Source: Chitinophaga pinensis (GTDB lineage Bacteria > Bacteroidota > Bacteroidia > Flavobacteriales_D > Crocinitomicaceae). From it: a stretch of 47,023 nucleotides of DNA. Shown here piece by piece: positions 16,744 to 24,580 of the stretch. A model generated the notes under the pieces. The model was not told the DNA's origin. It worked only from the letters and a program-made list of their open reading frames with translations, and searched no databases. Both the position numbers and the translations under genes were made by a program. The first letter of the stretch is position 1; each line of letters opens with the position of its first letter. Where the stretch lies: assembly GCA_945870115.1 (NCBI GenBank), contig CAMBRH010000001.1, positions 1 to 47,023 of the forward strand, in the 5' to 3' direction.

Positions 16744-16759
16744 ATGTCAAACAAATGTT

Positions 16760-17389
16760 ATGGAAGCAAAAAAAAACATACTAGATTATATCAGAGCAAA
16801 AGGGAAAGTTGATTTAAGACAGGATTATGATAAACCTGAAATCAAGAAAACTTACTCAAAGCCTGAATTGAAGCAAAATTATTTTGAAGATTTTGCAGCA
16901 GATTTTTTAATGAAAATTAAAAGTGAATCTGATGAAAATAATTCGCAAATTATTGATAAGCAAACAAATAAGCAAACAAATAAGCAAACAAAAATTATCT
17001 TTCTAAAACCTGTTTTTTGGATTTCAAGTATTGCTGCAAGTATTATTGTAATTTTTGGAATTAATTATTTCTTAAATGATAATACTAAATTAAGCGAGAT
17101 TTCTGAAAGTGAAATTTTAGCTTATGTTGAAGAAAACAGCGATGATTTTACCGCTGAGGAAATTCAATCACAAATTGAAGAATCTGTAAAAAAGAAAAAT
17201 TTTAAAGAAATTGACACGACAAAATCTCAATTAAATAATAAAAAAGAGGGTTTAAACGAAAAGAGTATACAGGAAAATCAAATTCCACAAGCATCATTTA
17301 ATGAATTATTAGATTCTTTTAGTGAAGAAGACCTTTATTTGTATTTGAATTCGGATGAGGTAGATTTAGAAGATCTCGAAATATTATAG
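16760..17389 (+). CDS. Single-span membrane protein, probable anti-sigma factor
   Basis: A 209-residue protein with a cytoplasmic-type basic N-terminal half, one membrane span at about residues 85-105 (PVFWISSIAASIIVIFG) and an acidic C-terminal half ending in a run rich in Glu, Asp and Leu (SEEDLYLYLNSDEVDLEDLE). The layout and the position 16 bases after the sigma gene indicate an anti-sigma role, with the N-terminal part binding the sigma factor; no zinc-binding ZAS motif is visible. Residues 67-78 are KQTN repeated (KQTNKQTNKQTK), encoded by three tandem 12-base units just before the span. Residues 25-38 also repeat a KPEIK/KPELK pattern. No domain is recognised outright, so the role is inferred. 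Confidence 0.7.
   Translation: MEAKKNILDYIRAKGKVDLRQDYDKPEIKKTYSKPELKQNYFEDFAADFLMKIKSESDENNSQIIDKQTNKQTNKQTKIIFLKPVFWISSIAASIIVIFGINYFLNDNTKLSEISESEILAYVEENSDDFTAEEIQSQIEESVKKKNFKEIDTTKSQLNNKKEGLNEKSIQENQIPQASFNELLDSFSEEDLYLYLNSDEVDLEDLEIL
16958..16993 (+). repeat. In-frame 12-base tandem repeat, three units
   Basis: Three consecutive units of AAGCAAACAAAT (the last ends in A instead of T) encode KQTN three times. The unit length is a multiple of three, so changes in copy number would keep the frame but alter the linker length between the cytoplasmic part and the membrane span of the anti-sigma candidate. Confidence 0.85.
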
Positions 17390-17556
17390 TTTGAATATAA
17401 AACTTTTTTTTGTCGTTATTTTTAGTGTAAAAATTATTATTTACAAGAGTAAACTCAAATTTTTTCACTTTTAAAAATGCCTAAAAAAGAAGTGTTTTAA
17501 ATTCAAACCATGAATTGTGAAACAAATATATTACAAAATAATTAAAACAAGAAATC

Positions 17557-18045
17557 ATGAAAAAAATAAATACTAAAAAACTAGCAAAGGGAATTTTAAT
17601 TCTCACTTTAATTTTATTTTCTGCCGGAATTTCATCCGCTCAAGATGGAGCAAATAGAAAAGGTCGTGGCGAAAAAATCAAACAATTAAAAATTGCTTAT
17701 TTCACGGAGGAATTATCTTTAACAAGCAGTGAAAGTGAAAAGTTTTGGCCAATTTACAATGAATTGGAAGATAAAATTAAAATTTCAAGAAAAGAAAATA
17801 AAAAAATTAGTGATGATTTGTCAACAAATTCTGAAACTTTAAAAGACGAAGATTTCAAAAAAAGTGTCAACAAAATGTTTGACAATGACATTTCTGAAAC
17901 TACAATTCGGAAGGAATACTATGGAAAAATTGCACAGGTTATTGGTTACAAAAAGGCTACAAAATTGTTGAAACTGGAAAAAGAATTTAAGAAAAAACTT
18001 TTGCTAGAATTAAAGAAACGAAAAAAAGAGATGGGAGGGAAGTGA
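17557..18045 (+). CDS. Spy-like periplasmic protein
   Basis: A 162-residue secreted protein. Residues 1-29 form a signal peptide (basic start, hydrophobic GILILTLILFSAG, then SSAQ). The mature part is highly charged and helical, with the pattern FTEELSLTSSESEKFWPIYN near residues 50-69, which resembles the LTxxQ-type motif of the Spy/CpxP fold as it appears in Bacteroidota. It closes with a lysine-rich tail. Members of this fold act as periplasmic chaperones or as sensors; CnrX, partner of an ECF sigma system in Cupriavidus, has a related fold. The gene follows the anti-sigma candidate after 167 bases, so it may belong to the same transcript or be a target of the sigma factor. Confidence 0.75.
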   Translation: MKKINTKKLAKGILILTLILFSAGISSAQDGANRKGRGEKIKQLKIAYFTEELSLTSSESEKFWPIYNELEDKIKISRKENKKISDDLSTNSETLKDEDFKKSVNKMFDNDISETTIRKEYYGKIAQVIGYKKATKLLKLEKEFKKKLLLELKKRKKEMGGK

Positions 18046-18075
18046 CGAAATTGTTTCTCAGTTAAATTAGTTTTT

Positions 18076-18103
18076 ATTAGCAAAAAAGTAATAATTTGCT
18101 AAT
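18076..18103. terminator. Weak inverted repeat at the 3' ends of the Spy-like gene and hutU
   Basis: ATTAGCAAA at 18076-18084 and TTTGCTAAT at 18095-18103 are perfect 9-base arms with a 10-base loop, overlapping the hutU stop codon. It lies between two convergent genes. Neither side has a convincing T-run, so terminator function is uncertain. Confidence 0.35.
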
Positions 18104-20099
18104 TAATCAATTTGCTAAGTATTTCATCATCCACAATCTCTGGAATCGTAACTTTCAATCTTGGTTCTTGTTCCATAGCACGTTTGATAGCAAAAATTGC
18201 TCCTTCGTTTCTAGCCCAAGATCTTCTTGAAATTCCATTATTGACATCCCAATGCAACATCATTTTGAGTCTTCTGTCAGCATCTTGGCTGCCATCTAAC
18301 AACATTCCAAAACCGCCATTGATAACTTCTCCCCAACCTACTCCACCACCATTGTGAATAGAAATCCAAGTTGCGCCACGGAAACCATCGCCAATCACAT
18401 TTTGAATTGCCATATCAGCAGTGAATTTTGAACCATCGTAAATATTTGAGGTCTCACGGTAAGGAGAATCAGTTCCAGAAACGTCGTGGTGATCACGACC
18501 TAAAACAACCATTCCGATTTCTCCTTTTGCAATGGCATTATTGAAAGCTTCCGCAATACGCATTCTTCCTTCTGCATCCGCATATAAAATTCTAGCTTGT
18601 GAACCAACAACCAATTTATTTTCTTGTGCTCCTTTAATCCATTGAATGTTATCAGCCATTTGTTGCTGAATTTCAATTGGACTATGTTGCATCATTTCTT
18701 CTAAAACATCGCAGGCAATTTTATCTGTTTTTGCTAAATCTTCGGGTAATCCAGAAGCACAAACCCAACGGAAAGGACCAAAACCATAATCAAAACACAT
18801 TGGTCCCATAATGTCTTGTACATAAGATGGATATTTGAAATCTATTCCATTTTTTGCCATAATATCAGCTCCAGCTCTTGATGCTTCCAATAAAAAAGCA
18901 TTTCCATAATCGAAGAAATACGTTCCTTTGGCTGTGTGTTTATTTACTGCTGCAGCATGACGAATCAATGTTTCTTGTACCTTTTGTTTGAACAATTCAG
19001 GATTTTCTGCCATCATTATATTAGAATCTTCAAAAGAAATTCCAACTGGATAATAACCTCCAGCCCATGGATTATGTAAGGATGTTTGATCAGATCCTAA
19101 ATCAACATGGATGTTTTCCGAATCGAATTTTTCCCAAACTTCAACAATATTTCCAAGATATGCAATTGAAACAACTTCCTTATTTTCTTGCGCCTTGCGA
19201 ACTCGAATTACTAAATCTTCTAAATTCTCACAAACTTCATTAATCCACCCTTGTTCATGGCGAATTTTTGTAATTTTTGGATTAACTTCTGCGCAAACTG
19301 TAACACAACCTGCAATATTTCCTGCTTTTGGCTGTGCGCCAGACATTCCACCCAAACCTGAAGTTAAAAACAGGGACCCTGAAGGGGTCTTTTTTATTTT
19401 ACGAAAACCGTTTAAAACAGTAATTGTTGTTCCATGCACTATTCCTTGTGGCCCGATGTACATGTAAGATCCAGCTGTCATTTGACCGTATTGGGAAACT
19501 CCCAAAGCATTCATCTTTTCCCAATCATCTGGTTTAGAATAATTTGGAATTACCATACCATTCGTAACAACAACTCTTGGTGCATCTTTGTGTGATGGAA
19601 ATAATCCCATTGGATGACCAGAATACATCGTTAAAGTTTGATCATCAGTCATTTCTGACAAATATTTCATTGTCAAACGATATTGAATCCAATTTTGAAA
19701 AACAGCTCCATTTCCACCGTAAGTAATTAATTCATGAGGATGTTGAGCCACAGCATAATCCAAATTATTTTGAATCATCAACATGATGGCTTTTGCTTGT
19801 TCGCATTTCCCTGGATAATCAGAAATTGGACGTGCATACATTTCATAATCTGGTCTGAATCGATACATATAAATCCTACCGTAGGTATTCAATTCCTCCA
19901 TAAACTCAGGAGCTAATTCAGCATGAAAAGATTTAGGGAAATAACGTAAAGCATTGCGTATAGCTAGTTTTTTTTCATCAGCAGAAAGAATTTCTTTTCG
20001 TTTTGGAGCATGATTTATGTTTAATTCATATTCTTTTTTGGAAGGCAAAACCGTTGGAATACCTTGTCTAATGTCGTCTTGAAATTCTTGAACTGTCAT
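18099..20099 (-). CDS. hutU: Urocanate hydratase
   Basis: This NAD-dependent enzyme converts urocanate to imidazolone propionate, the second step of histidine degradation, in the cytoplasm. Conserved blocks include ITYGGNGAVFQNWIQYRLTM, YSGHPMGLFPSHKDAPRVVV, NGMVIPNYS, MTAGSYMYIGPQGIVHGTT, SGLGGMSGAQPKAGNIAGC, FDYGFGPFRWVCASG, and GRDHHDVSGTDSPYRE followed by NIYDGS. The 666 residues are longer than the ~555-residue enzyme of proteobacteria and fit the longer form. No hutH, hutI or hutG is adjacent, so the pathway genes are scattered. Transcription should start from a well-formed promoter at 20127-20156. An unusual palindrome with a T-run lies inside the gene at 19375-19400, on the opposite strand. 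Confidence 0.96.
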   Translation of the reverse strand: MTVQEFQDDIRQGIPTVLPSKKEYELNINHAPKRKEILSADEKKLAIRNALRYFPKSFHAELAPEFMEELNTYGRIYMYRFRPDYEMYARPISDYPGKCEQAKAIMLMIQNNLDYAVAQHPHELITYGGNGAVFQNWIQYRLTMKYLSEMTDDQTLTMYSGHPMGLFPSHKDAPRVVVTNGMVIPNYSKPDDWEKMNALGVSQYGQMTAGSYMYIGPQGIVHGTTITVLNGFRKIKKTPSGSLFLTSGLGGMSGAQPKAGNIAGCVTVCAEVNPKITKIRHEQGWINEVCENLEDLVIRVRKAQENKEVVSIAYLGNIVEVWEKFDSENIHVDLGSDQTSLHNPWAGGYYPVGISFEDSNIMMAENPELFKQKVQETLIRHAAAVNKHTAKGTYFFDYGNAFLLEASRAGADIMAKNGIDFKYPSYVQDIMGPMCFDYGFGPFRWVCASGLPEDLAKTDKIACDVLEEMMQHSPIEIQQQMADNIQWIKGAQENKLVVGSQARILYADAEGRMRIAEAFNNAIAKGEIGMVVLGRDHHDVSGTDSPYRETSNIYDGSKFTADMAIQNVIGDGFRGATWISIHNGGGVGWGEVINGGFGMLLDGSQDADRRLKMMLHWDVNNGISRRSWARNEGAIFAIKRAMEQEPRLKVTIPEIVDDEILSKLIN
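19375..19400 (+). other. Terminator-shaped palindrome inside hutU, antisense orientation
   Basis: GACCC (19375-19379) and GGGTC (19385-19389) form a GC-rich hairpin with a short loop. On the plus strand it is followed by six T, one A and four T. It lies within the hutU coding region, where it encodes the TPSGS part of the protein, but the T-run is only on the antisense strand. Confidence 0.5.
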
Positions 20100-20126
20100 G
20101 GATGAAATTGTTTGATTTTAACTTTA

Positions 20127-20156
20127 CAAAAGTACATTTTTGAATTGAAAAATCAA
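20127..20156 (-). promoter_or_regulatory. hutU promoter (TTG-N19-TACTTTTG)
   Basis: On the minus strand TTG (complement of 20154-20156) is followed after 19 bases by TACTTTTG (complement of 20127-20134). Transcription should start near 20121, about 20 bases before the ATG at 20099. Confidence 0.65.
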
Positions 20157-20198
20157 TAAAATATCCAACTAAAATAGTTTTTAAAACGTTTAATTAAG

Positions 20199-20206
20199 TA
20201 CATTTG
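20199..20206 (+). promoter_or_regulatory. -7 element TACATTTG right before the first duplicated gene
   Basis: TACATTTG fits TAnnTTTG and ends six bases before the ATG at 20213, so the predicted start of transcription falls on or next to the start codon. The same element occurs before the second copy at 21682-21689. No convincing -33 element is visible. Confidence 0.4.
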
Positions 20207-20212
20207 ATTCCT

Positions 20213-21676
20213 ATGCGAAATTTACTTGTTTTTCTTACTTTTTTAATTCAGTTAAATTTGTTTTCACAAACATCAAGTGAAATTAATTTGGGGTATAATT
20301 TTCAATTGCAAAAAAATAAACAAGAACAGCTTTATGTGAAAATTTTAGATCAAAAAGTAAATTGTTTAAATGCTGGTTTTGCTTATAATTTTAGCGAAAA
20401 TGAACTTTTTAATCCAAAATTATTCTTTAACATTAACTGTAATAAATACGATTTAAAATATACGGAAAATGTTCAACTTTCTGATACAACAAGTCAAATT
20501 TCCAATAATCGTTTTCGTGAAAATGACCTCAATTTTCAACTTGGCTTTATAGCAAAATTAAATGTTGATAATCCACAAAAAATTAAAATTAAACCGCAAT
20601 TCGGTGTCATTTTTAATTATTTAAAATTGAAAAATACTGTTTTTGAAACTGATAATACAAATTTCCCAAGCAAAGAAATGTATTCAAGTGCGAGTAGAGA
20701 ATTCAGCCTTAAAGAAGTGTCATTTAAAATGAAATTACTCGCTGGACTGCAATTTGAAAAAAAAATAAATGAAAACTATTCCTTAGTTTTAGATTGTAAT
20801 TATTTAATTAATTTGGACAATTATTCAGTAAAATATTACAACAATAGAAGAGAACTTCAACTTAATCTAGGTTTAAAATCAAACATCACTAAAATGGATT
20901 CAATGAAATTAAATAATGAAATTTTTATTGGTGCTTTTTACGGGAAAACATTTTATACTTTTTCAGCAGATCAACAACAATTGTATGCAAAAGATTACAG
21001 CGTCTCAGAATTATATCCTTTTTTATCAATCAAGTCTAATGGAATGGAATTAAATTTTAAATTCGATTTGAAAAAAATTACTTTTAGACAAGAATTTTCT
21101 TATTCAAAAATCGACATTAATTTAGAAGGAAGTAGAACTTTATTTTCTTCAAGTGACTTTGCTAATCCGTACTACATTCATTCAATTGACAAAACAAATT
21201 ATTATTATCAGTCAACTAAAAATGAGCTACGCTTTGGAAGTAGTATTGGTTTTCGTTTGTTCAGAAACAGTAAATTTCAAATTACCCCCTTTTTAGGAAT
21301 AAATTATGTCAATAATTCAAAATCAACCATATTAAAAGATGAGTATAAAAGAAGTAAATACAGTGAGTATTACTCTCCAAATGAACTAATTCCAGTAAAC
21401 GTTGTTAGCGAATCAATGACAACTGGAAAAGCGAGCGATTATCTTGATGATCATCAAATTATAGGAATAAACCCTAAAATATCCCTCCTTTTTACGTTTC
21501 AAATTACACCAAAAATTTTCTTGAGTTTTAACATCGACAGAATTTTTAATGCTGAAAGTCAAGTTAGCTTTTTAAGGTATATTGATAATCACAAGTATCA
21601 ATTCAATAGTGGTTTGTATTATTCAATTTATAAGAACAAAGGCATAAAAAAGGAAACTTTAAAGCGCAAACTCTAA
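20213..21676 (+). CDS. Outer membrane beta-barrel-like protein, copy 1 of a tandem pair
   Basis: A 487-residue secreted protein. I use the ATG at 20213 rather than the in-frame TTG at 20204, because the TTG belongs to the promoter-like TACATTTG and the signal peptide starts cleanly from the ATG (MRNLLVFLTFLIQLNLFSQ). The mature chain is built of short stretches of alternating hydrophobic and polar residues with many Tyr, Phe and Asn (for example EINLGYNFQLQKNKQ, KISLLFTFQITPKIFLSFNI), as expected of an outer membrane barrel. No known domain is recognised, and the role is unknown. The gene is repeated immediately downstream in a frameshifted form. Its A9 tract at 20757-20765 is intact, keeping the reading frame through FEKKINENYS. 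Confidence 0.75.
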   Translation: MRNLLVFLTFLIQLNLFSQTSSEINLGYNFQLQKNKQEQLYVKILDQKVNCLNAGFAYNFSENELFNPKLFFNINCNKYDLKYTENVQLSDTTSQISNNRFRENDLNFQLGFIAKLNVDNPQKIKIKPQFGVIFNYLKLKNTVFETDNTNFPSKEMYSSASREFSLKEVSFKMKLLAGLQFEKKINENYSLVLDCNYLINLDNYSVKYYNNRRELQLNLGLKSNITKMDSMKLNNEIFIGAFYGKTFYTFSADQQQLYAKDYSVSELYPFLSIKSNGMELNFKFDLKKITFRQEFSYSKIDINLEGSRTLFSSSDFANPYYIHSIDKTNYYYQSTKNELRFGSSIGFRLFRNSKFQITPFLGINYVNNSKSTILKDEYKRSKYSEYYSPNELIPVNVVSESMTTGKASDYLDDHQIIGINPKISLLFTFQITPKIFLSFNIDRIFNAESQVSFLRYIDNHKYQFNSGLYYSIYKNKGIKKETLKRKL

Positions 21677-21681
21677 TTAAG

Positions 21682-21689
21682 TACATTTG
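21682..21689 (+). promoter_or_regulatory. -7 element TACATTTG before the second duplicated gene
   Basis: Same element and same distance to the ATG (21696) as in front of copy 1. It is part of the duplicated segment, which begins at the TAATTAA immediately after the copy 1 stop. Confidence 0.4.
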
Positions 21690-21695
21690 ATTCCT

Positions 21696-23170
21696 ATGAG
21701 AAATTTACTTATTTTTCTTACTTTTTTAATTCATTTAAATTTGTCTTCACAAACATCAAGTGAAATTAATTTAGGGTATAATTTTCAATTGCAAAAAAAT
21801 AAACAAGAACAACTTTATTTGCAAATTTTAGATCAAAAAGTAAATTGCTTAAATTTTTCTTTTGCTCACAACTTTAATGAAAATAAATTAGTTCATCCAA
21901 AATTATTCTTTAACATTAACAGTAATAATTATGACTTAAAATATAAATATACAGAAAATGATCAATCGTCTAGCTCATCTAGCTCAACAAGTCAAATTAC
22001 TAATAATCGTTTTCGTGAAAATGACCTCAATTTTCAACTTGGCTTTATAGCAAAATTAAATTTTGTTTATCCGCAAAAAATTAAAATCAGACCGCAAGTA
22101 GGAATAATTCTTGATTATTTTTCTTCATATAAAAGCAACTACGAAACGGATTCTAAAAAAGGAAAAAATTATGAATATAAATCAGCAATCTACCGAAATT
22201 TCTCAATTAAAGAAAAATATTTTTCAGTTAAAACGATTGTAGGAATCCAATTTGAAAAAAAATAAATGATAAATTATCCCTAATTTTAGATTGCAATTAT
22301 TTGTTTAATTTAGAGCAAGATTATGTAAAATATTACATAAACAAGAAAGAACTACAATTAAATCTGGGTTTAAAAGCAAACATCACCAAAACGGATTCAA
22401 TTAAGCCAAAAAAAGAATTTTTGCTTGGCGTTTCATATTTAAAGACATTTTTTACTTTTTCAACTGATAAGGACTACTTTAGTTTGCCTTATTATGCTTC
22501 AAGAGTGGATTCTAAATCATTCATTAATTCATTTGGTTATGGACTAAATTTTAGAATTAATAGAAAAAAAATAGCTTTTTTACATGAACTTTCGTATTCA
22601 AAAATTGACATTAATTTAATTGGGAATAGAACTTATCAGTATTTGTATAAATTTGAAAATCCATTTTTAGTAGAAGAATACGATATTGCAAATTATTCTT
22701 ACCGATCGACCAAAAATGAATTTCGTTTTGCAAGTAGTATTGGTTATTGTCTATTTAAAAATAGCAAAATTCAAATTACACCATTTTTAGGATTAAATTA
22801 TGTCAAAAACACAAAATCAACCATTCAAAAAGACAATTATTACAGAAGGAAATACAGCGAATACTATTATACAAATCAGCCAGTACCACAAAACGTAATA
22901 AGCGATTCTATTACGATAGGAAAAGCGAGTGATTATCTTAAAGATTACCAATTTATAGATGTAAACCCTAAAATATCCCTCCTTTTTACGTTTCAAATTA
23001 CACCAAAAATTTTCTTGAGTTTTAACATCGACAGAATTTTTAATGCAAGAAATCAAGTTGATTTTATAAATTATACAGATAATCACAAATATCAATTTAA
23101 TTATGGTTTGTACTATTCAATTTATAAGAACAAAGGCATAAAAAAGGAAACTTTAAAACACAAACTCTAA
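21696..23170 (+). pseudogene. Outer membrane beta-barrel-like protein, copy 2, frameshifted
   Basis: This copy resembles copy 1 along its whole length, with near-identical ends: the first ~30 codons and the final segment from KISLLFTFQITPKIFLSFNI to the stop. At 22255-22262 it has eight A where copy 1 has nine. The frame therefore closes at TAA 22263-22265 after VGIQFEKK, while the remaining ~300 codons continue in another frame (open from 22301). Restoring one A gives a 491-residue protein with the same layout as copy 1 and the expected sequence across the join (FEKKINDKLSLILDCNYLF). No other disruption is seen, so the break is recent, reversible or a sequencing error. The ATG at 21696 is used for the start; a signal peptide follows. 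Confidence 0.75.
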
Positions 23171-23179
23171 TTAATTTTG

Positions 23180-23187
23180 TACTTTTG
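23180..23187 (+). promoter_or_regulatory. -7 element TACTTTTG for panD
   Basis: TACTTTTG fits TAnnTTTG and ends 17 bases before the panD ATG at 23205. No convincing -33 element was found at the usual distance. Confidence 0.45.
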
Positions 23188-23204
23188 CATTACAAAAATA
23201 GTTT

Positions 23205-23555
23205 ATGTTAATAGAAGTTTTAAAGTCGAAAATTCACCGAGTAAGAGTTACTCAAGCAGATTTGAATTACATTGGTAGCATCACAATTGACGAAGATTTG
23301 ATGAATGAATCAAATTTAATTGAAGGTGAAAAAGTGGCGATTGTGAATGTGAATAATGGCGAACGATTTGAAACTTACGTTATCAAAGGTGAACGAAAAT
23401 CAGGAATGATTTGTTTAAATGGTCCAGCTGCAAGAAAAGTTGCTCTTGATGACATTATCATTATTATTGGTTATGCTTTGATGGATTTTGAAGAAGCAAA
23501 AACATTTAAACCTTCCATTGTTTTCCCAAATGAATCATCAAATCTAATTTCTTAA
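23205..23555 (+). CDS. panD: Aspartate 1-decarboxylase
   Basis: This enzyme decarboxylates aspartate to beta-alanine for pantothenate and CoA synthesis. The proenzyme self-cleaves between Gly24 and Ser25 (in NYIGSITID), and Ser25 becomes the pyruvoyl cofactor. The 116-residue length, the N-terminal MLIEVLKSKIHRVRVTQADL and the central ERFETYVIKGERKSGMICLN with GPAARK are all characteristic. The next gene begins two bases after the stop, forming an operon with a flippase-like membrane protein and an RfaE2-type transferase. No panC is present in the window. Confidence 0.96.
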   Translation: MLIEVLKSKIHRVRVTQADLNYIGSITIDEDLMNESNLIEGEKVAIVNVNNGERFETYVIKGERKSGMICLNGPAARKVALDDIIIIIGYALMDFEEAKTFKPSIVFPNESSNLIS

Positions 23556-23557
23556 TT

Positions 23558-24580
23558 TTGAAAAAAACTGTTTTTAAACTCCTAAAAACCGTTTTACCTT
23601 TAGCCTTGGGTGTATATTTAATTTGGTTTTTCTTTCAAAATATGTCAGAAAAATCGTTAAATTATTTCTATAAGGCATTGCAAGAAGCAAATTATTTATG
23701 GATTTTATTGGCGCTTTTTTTAAGCTTTTTTGCCTACAGCATCAGAGCTTATCGCTGGAAATATTCCTTAGAACCTTTGGGATATAAAACAAGTTTCTGG
23801 AACCGATACCACGCCATGATGATTGGATATTTAATTAATCTCACCATTCCTAGAGCTGGAGAAGCTACAAGAGCAGCAATGTTATACCGCTCCGACGGAG
23901 TTCCTTTCTCAAAATCATTTGGAACCATCATTGCCGAAAGAGTAATTGATTTATTCATGTTAGCAAGTATCAGCTTCCTTGCTTTATTCTTTACTTACGA
24001 TGACTTTATCGAAATTTTCAACCAAATAAAAGCAAGTTTTAATAAACAAACTTCTAGCGAGGAAGGTCAAATTCTTAAATTTATTATTTACGGTTTCTTA
24101 ATAATTTCTGGTTTATTTGTTGGATATTTAATTATCTTCAATAAAAAAATCAAGCAAAAATTATTTGAATTTATAAAAGGCATTTTTGATGGCGTTTTTT
24201 CTTTATTCAAAACAAAAAATCCGAGTTCATATATATTGTGTACCTTACTTATTTGGCTTTTATACATCGTTTATTTTGCCGTAGCTTTTTTAAGTTTAAA
24301 AGAAACACAAAATTTTCCCTTTGAAGGAATCATGTTAGCCTTTATCGCTGGTTCGCTTGGGATTTCTTTCACAAATGGTGGAATTGGTGCTTTTCCACTT
24401 TTGGTTGCTTTGGTTGTTGTTTTTTATTTAGGAAAAGATAATCCAAATGCCTTAGCAATAGGAAATGCTTTAGGAATGCTGATTTGGGTTTCTCAAACTT
24501 TACTTCTAATTATTTTAGGATTAATATCCTTAATTATATTACCGAAAAATTATTCACAAACAGATTCAAATAATGTCTAG
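23558..24580 (+). CDS. Flippase-like / lysylphosphatidylglycerol synthase-type membrane protein
   Basis: A 340-residue protein with about eight membrane spans, of the UPF0104 group (the transmembrane domain of MprF-like proteins). Marker segments are YRWKYSLEPLGYKTSFWNRY, LTIPRAGEATRAAMLYRSDG and SFGTIIAERVIDL, then AGSLGISFTNGGIGAFPLLV. It begins with TTG at 23558, two bases after the panD stop. The next ATG (residue 29) would remove most of the first span, and the N-terminus KKTVFKLLKTVLPLALG is typical, so the TTG is probably real. It overlaps the next gene by eight bases. Its substrate is unknown; a lipid or lipid-linked sugar is inferred from the family. Confidence 0.85.
   Translation: MKKTVFKLLKTVLPLALGVYLIWFFFQNMSEKSLNYFYKALQEANYLWILLALFLSFFAYSIRAYRWKYSLEPLGYKTSFWNRYHAMMIGYLINLTIPRAGEATRAAMLYRSDGVPFSKSFGTIIAERVIDLFMLASISFLALFFTYDDFIEIFNQIKASFNKQTSSEEGQILKFIIYGFLIISGLFVGYLIIFNKKIKQKLFEFIKGIFDGVFSLFKTKNPSSYILCTLLIWLLYIVYFAVAFLSLKETQNFPFEGIMLAFIAGSLGISFTNGGIGAFPLLVALVVVFYLGKDNPNALAIGNALGMLIWVSQTLLLIILGLISLIILPKNYSQTDSNNV

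Noticed and set aside
16958..16993. CRISPR-like short repeat
   Set aside because: The 12-base units have no spacers and code in frame for KQTN within a gene.
18092..18104. Shared TAATTTGCTAAT at the 3' ends of hutU and arginase (also near 42123-42134)
   Set aside because: Twelve bases of A/T-rich identity can arise by chance here, and the surrounding sequence differs. Kept only as a note in case it belongs to the 7-base repeat family.
20204..20212. TTG starts at 20204 and 21687 for the duplicated genes
   Set aside because: Both TTG codons are part of the TACATTTG promoter-like element. The ATG three codons later starts a clean signal peptide.
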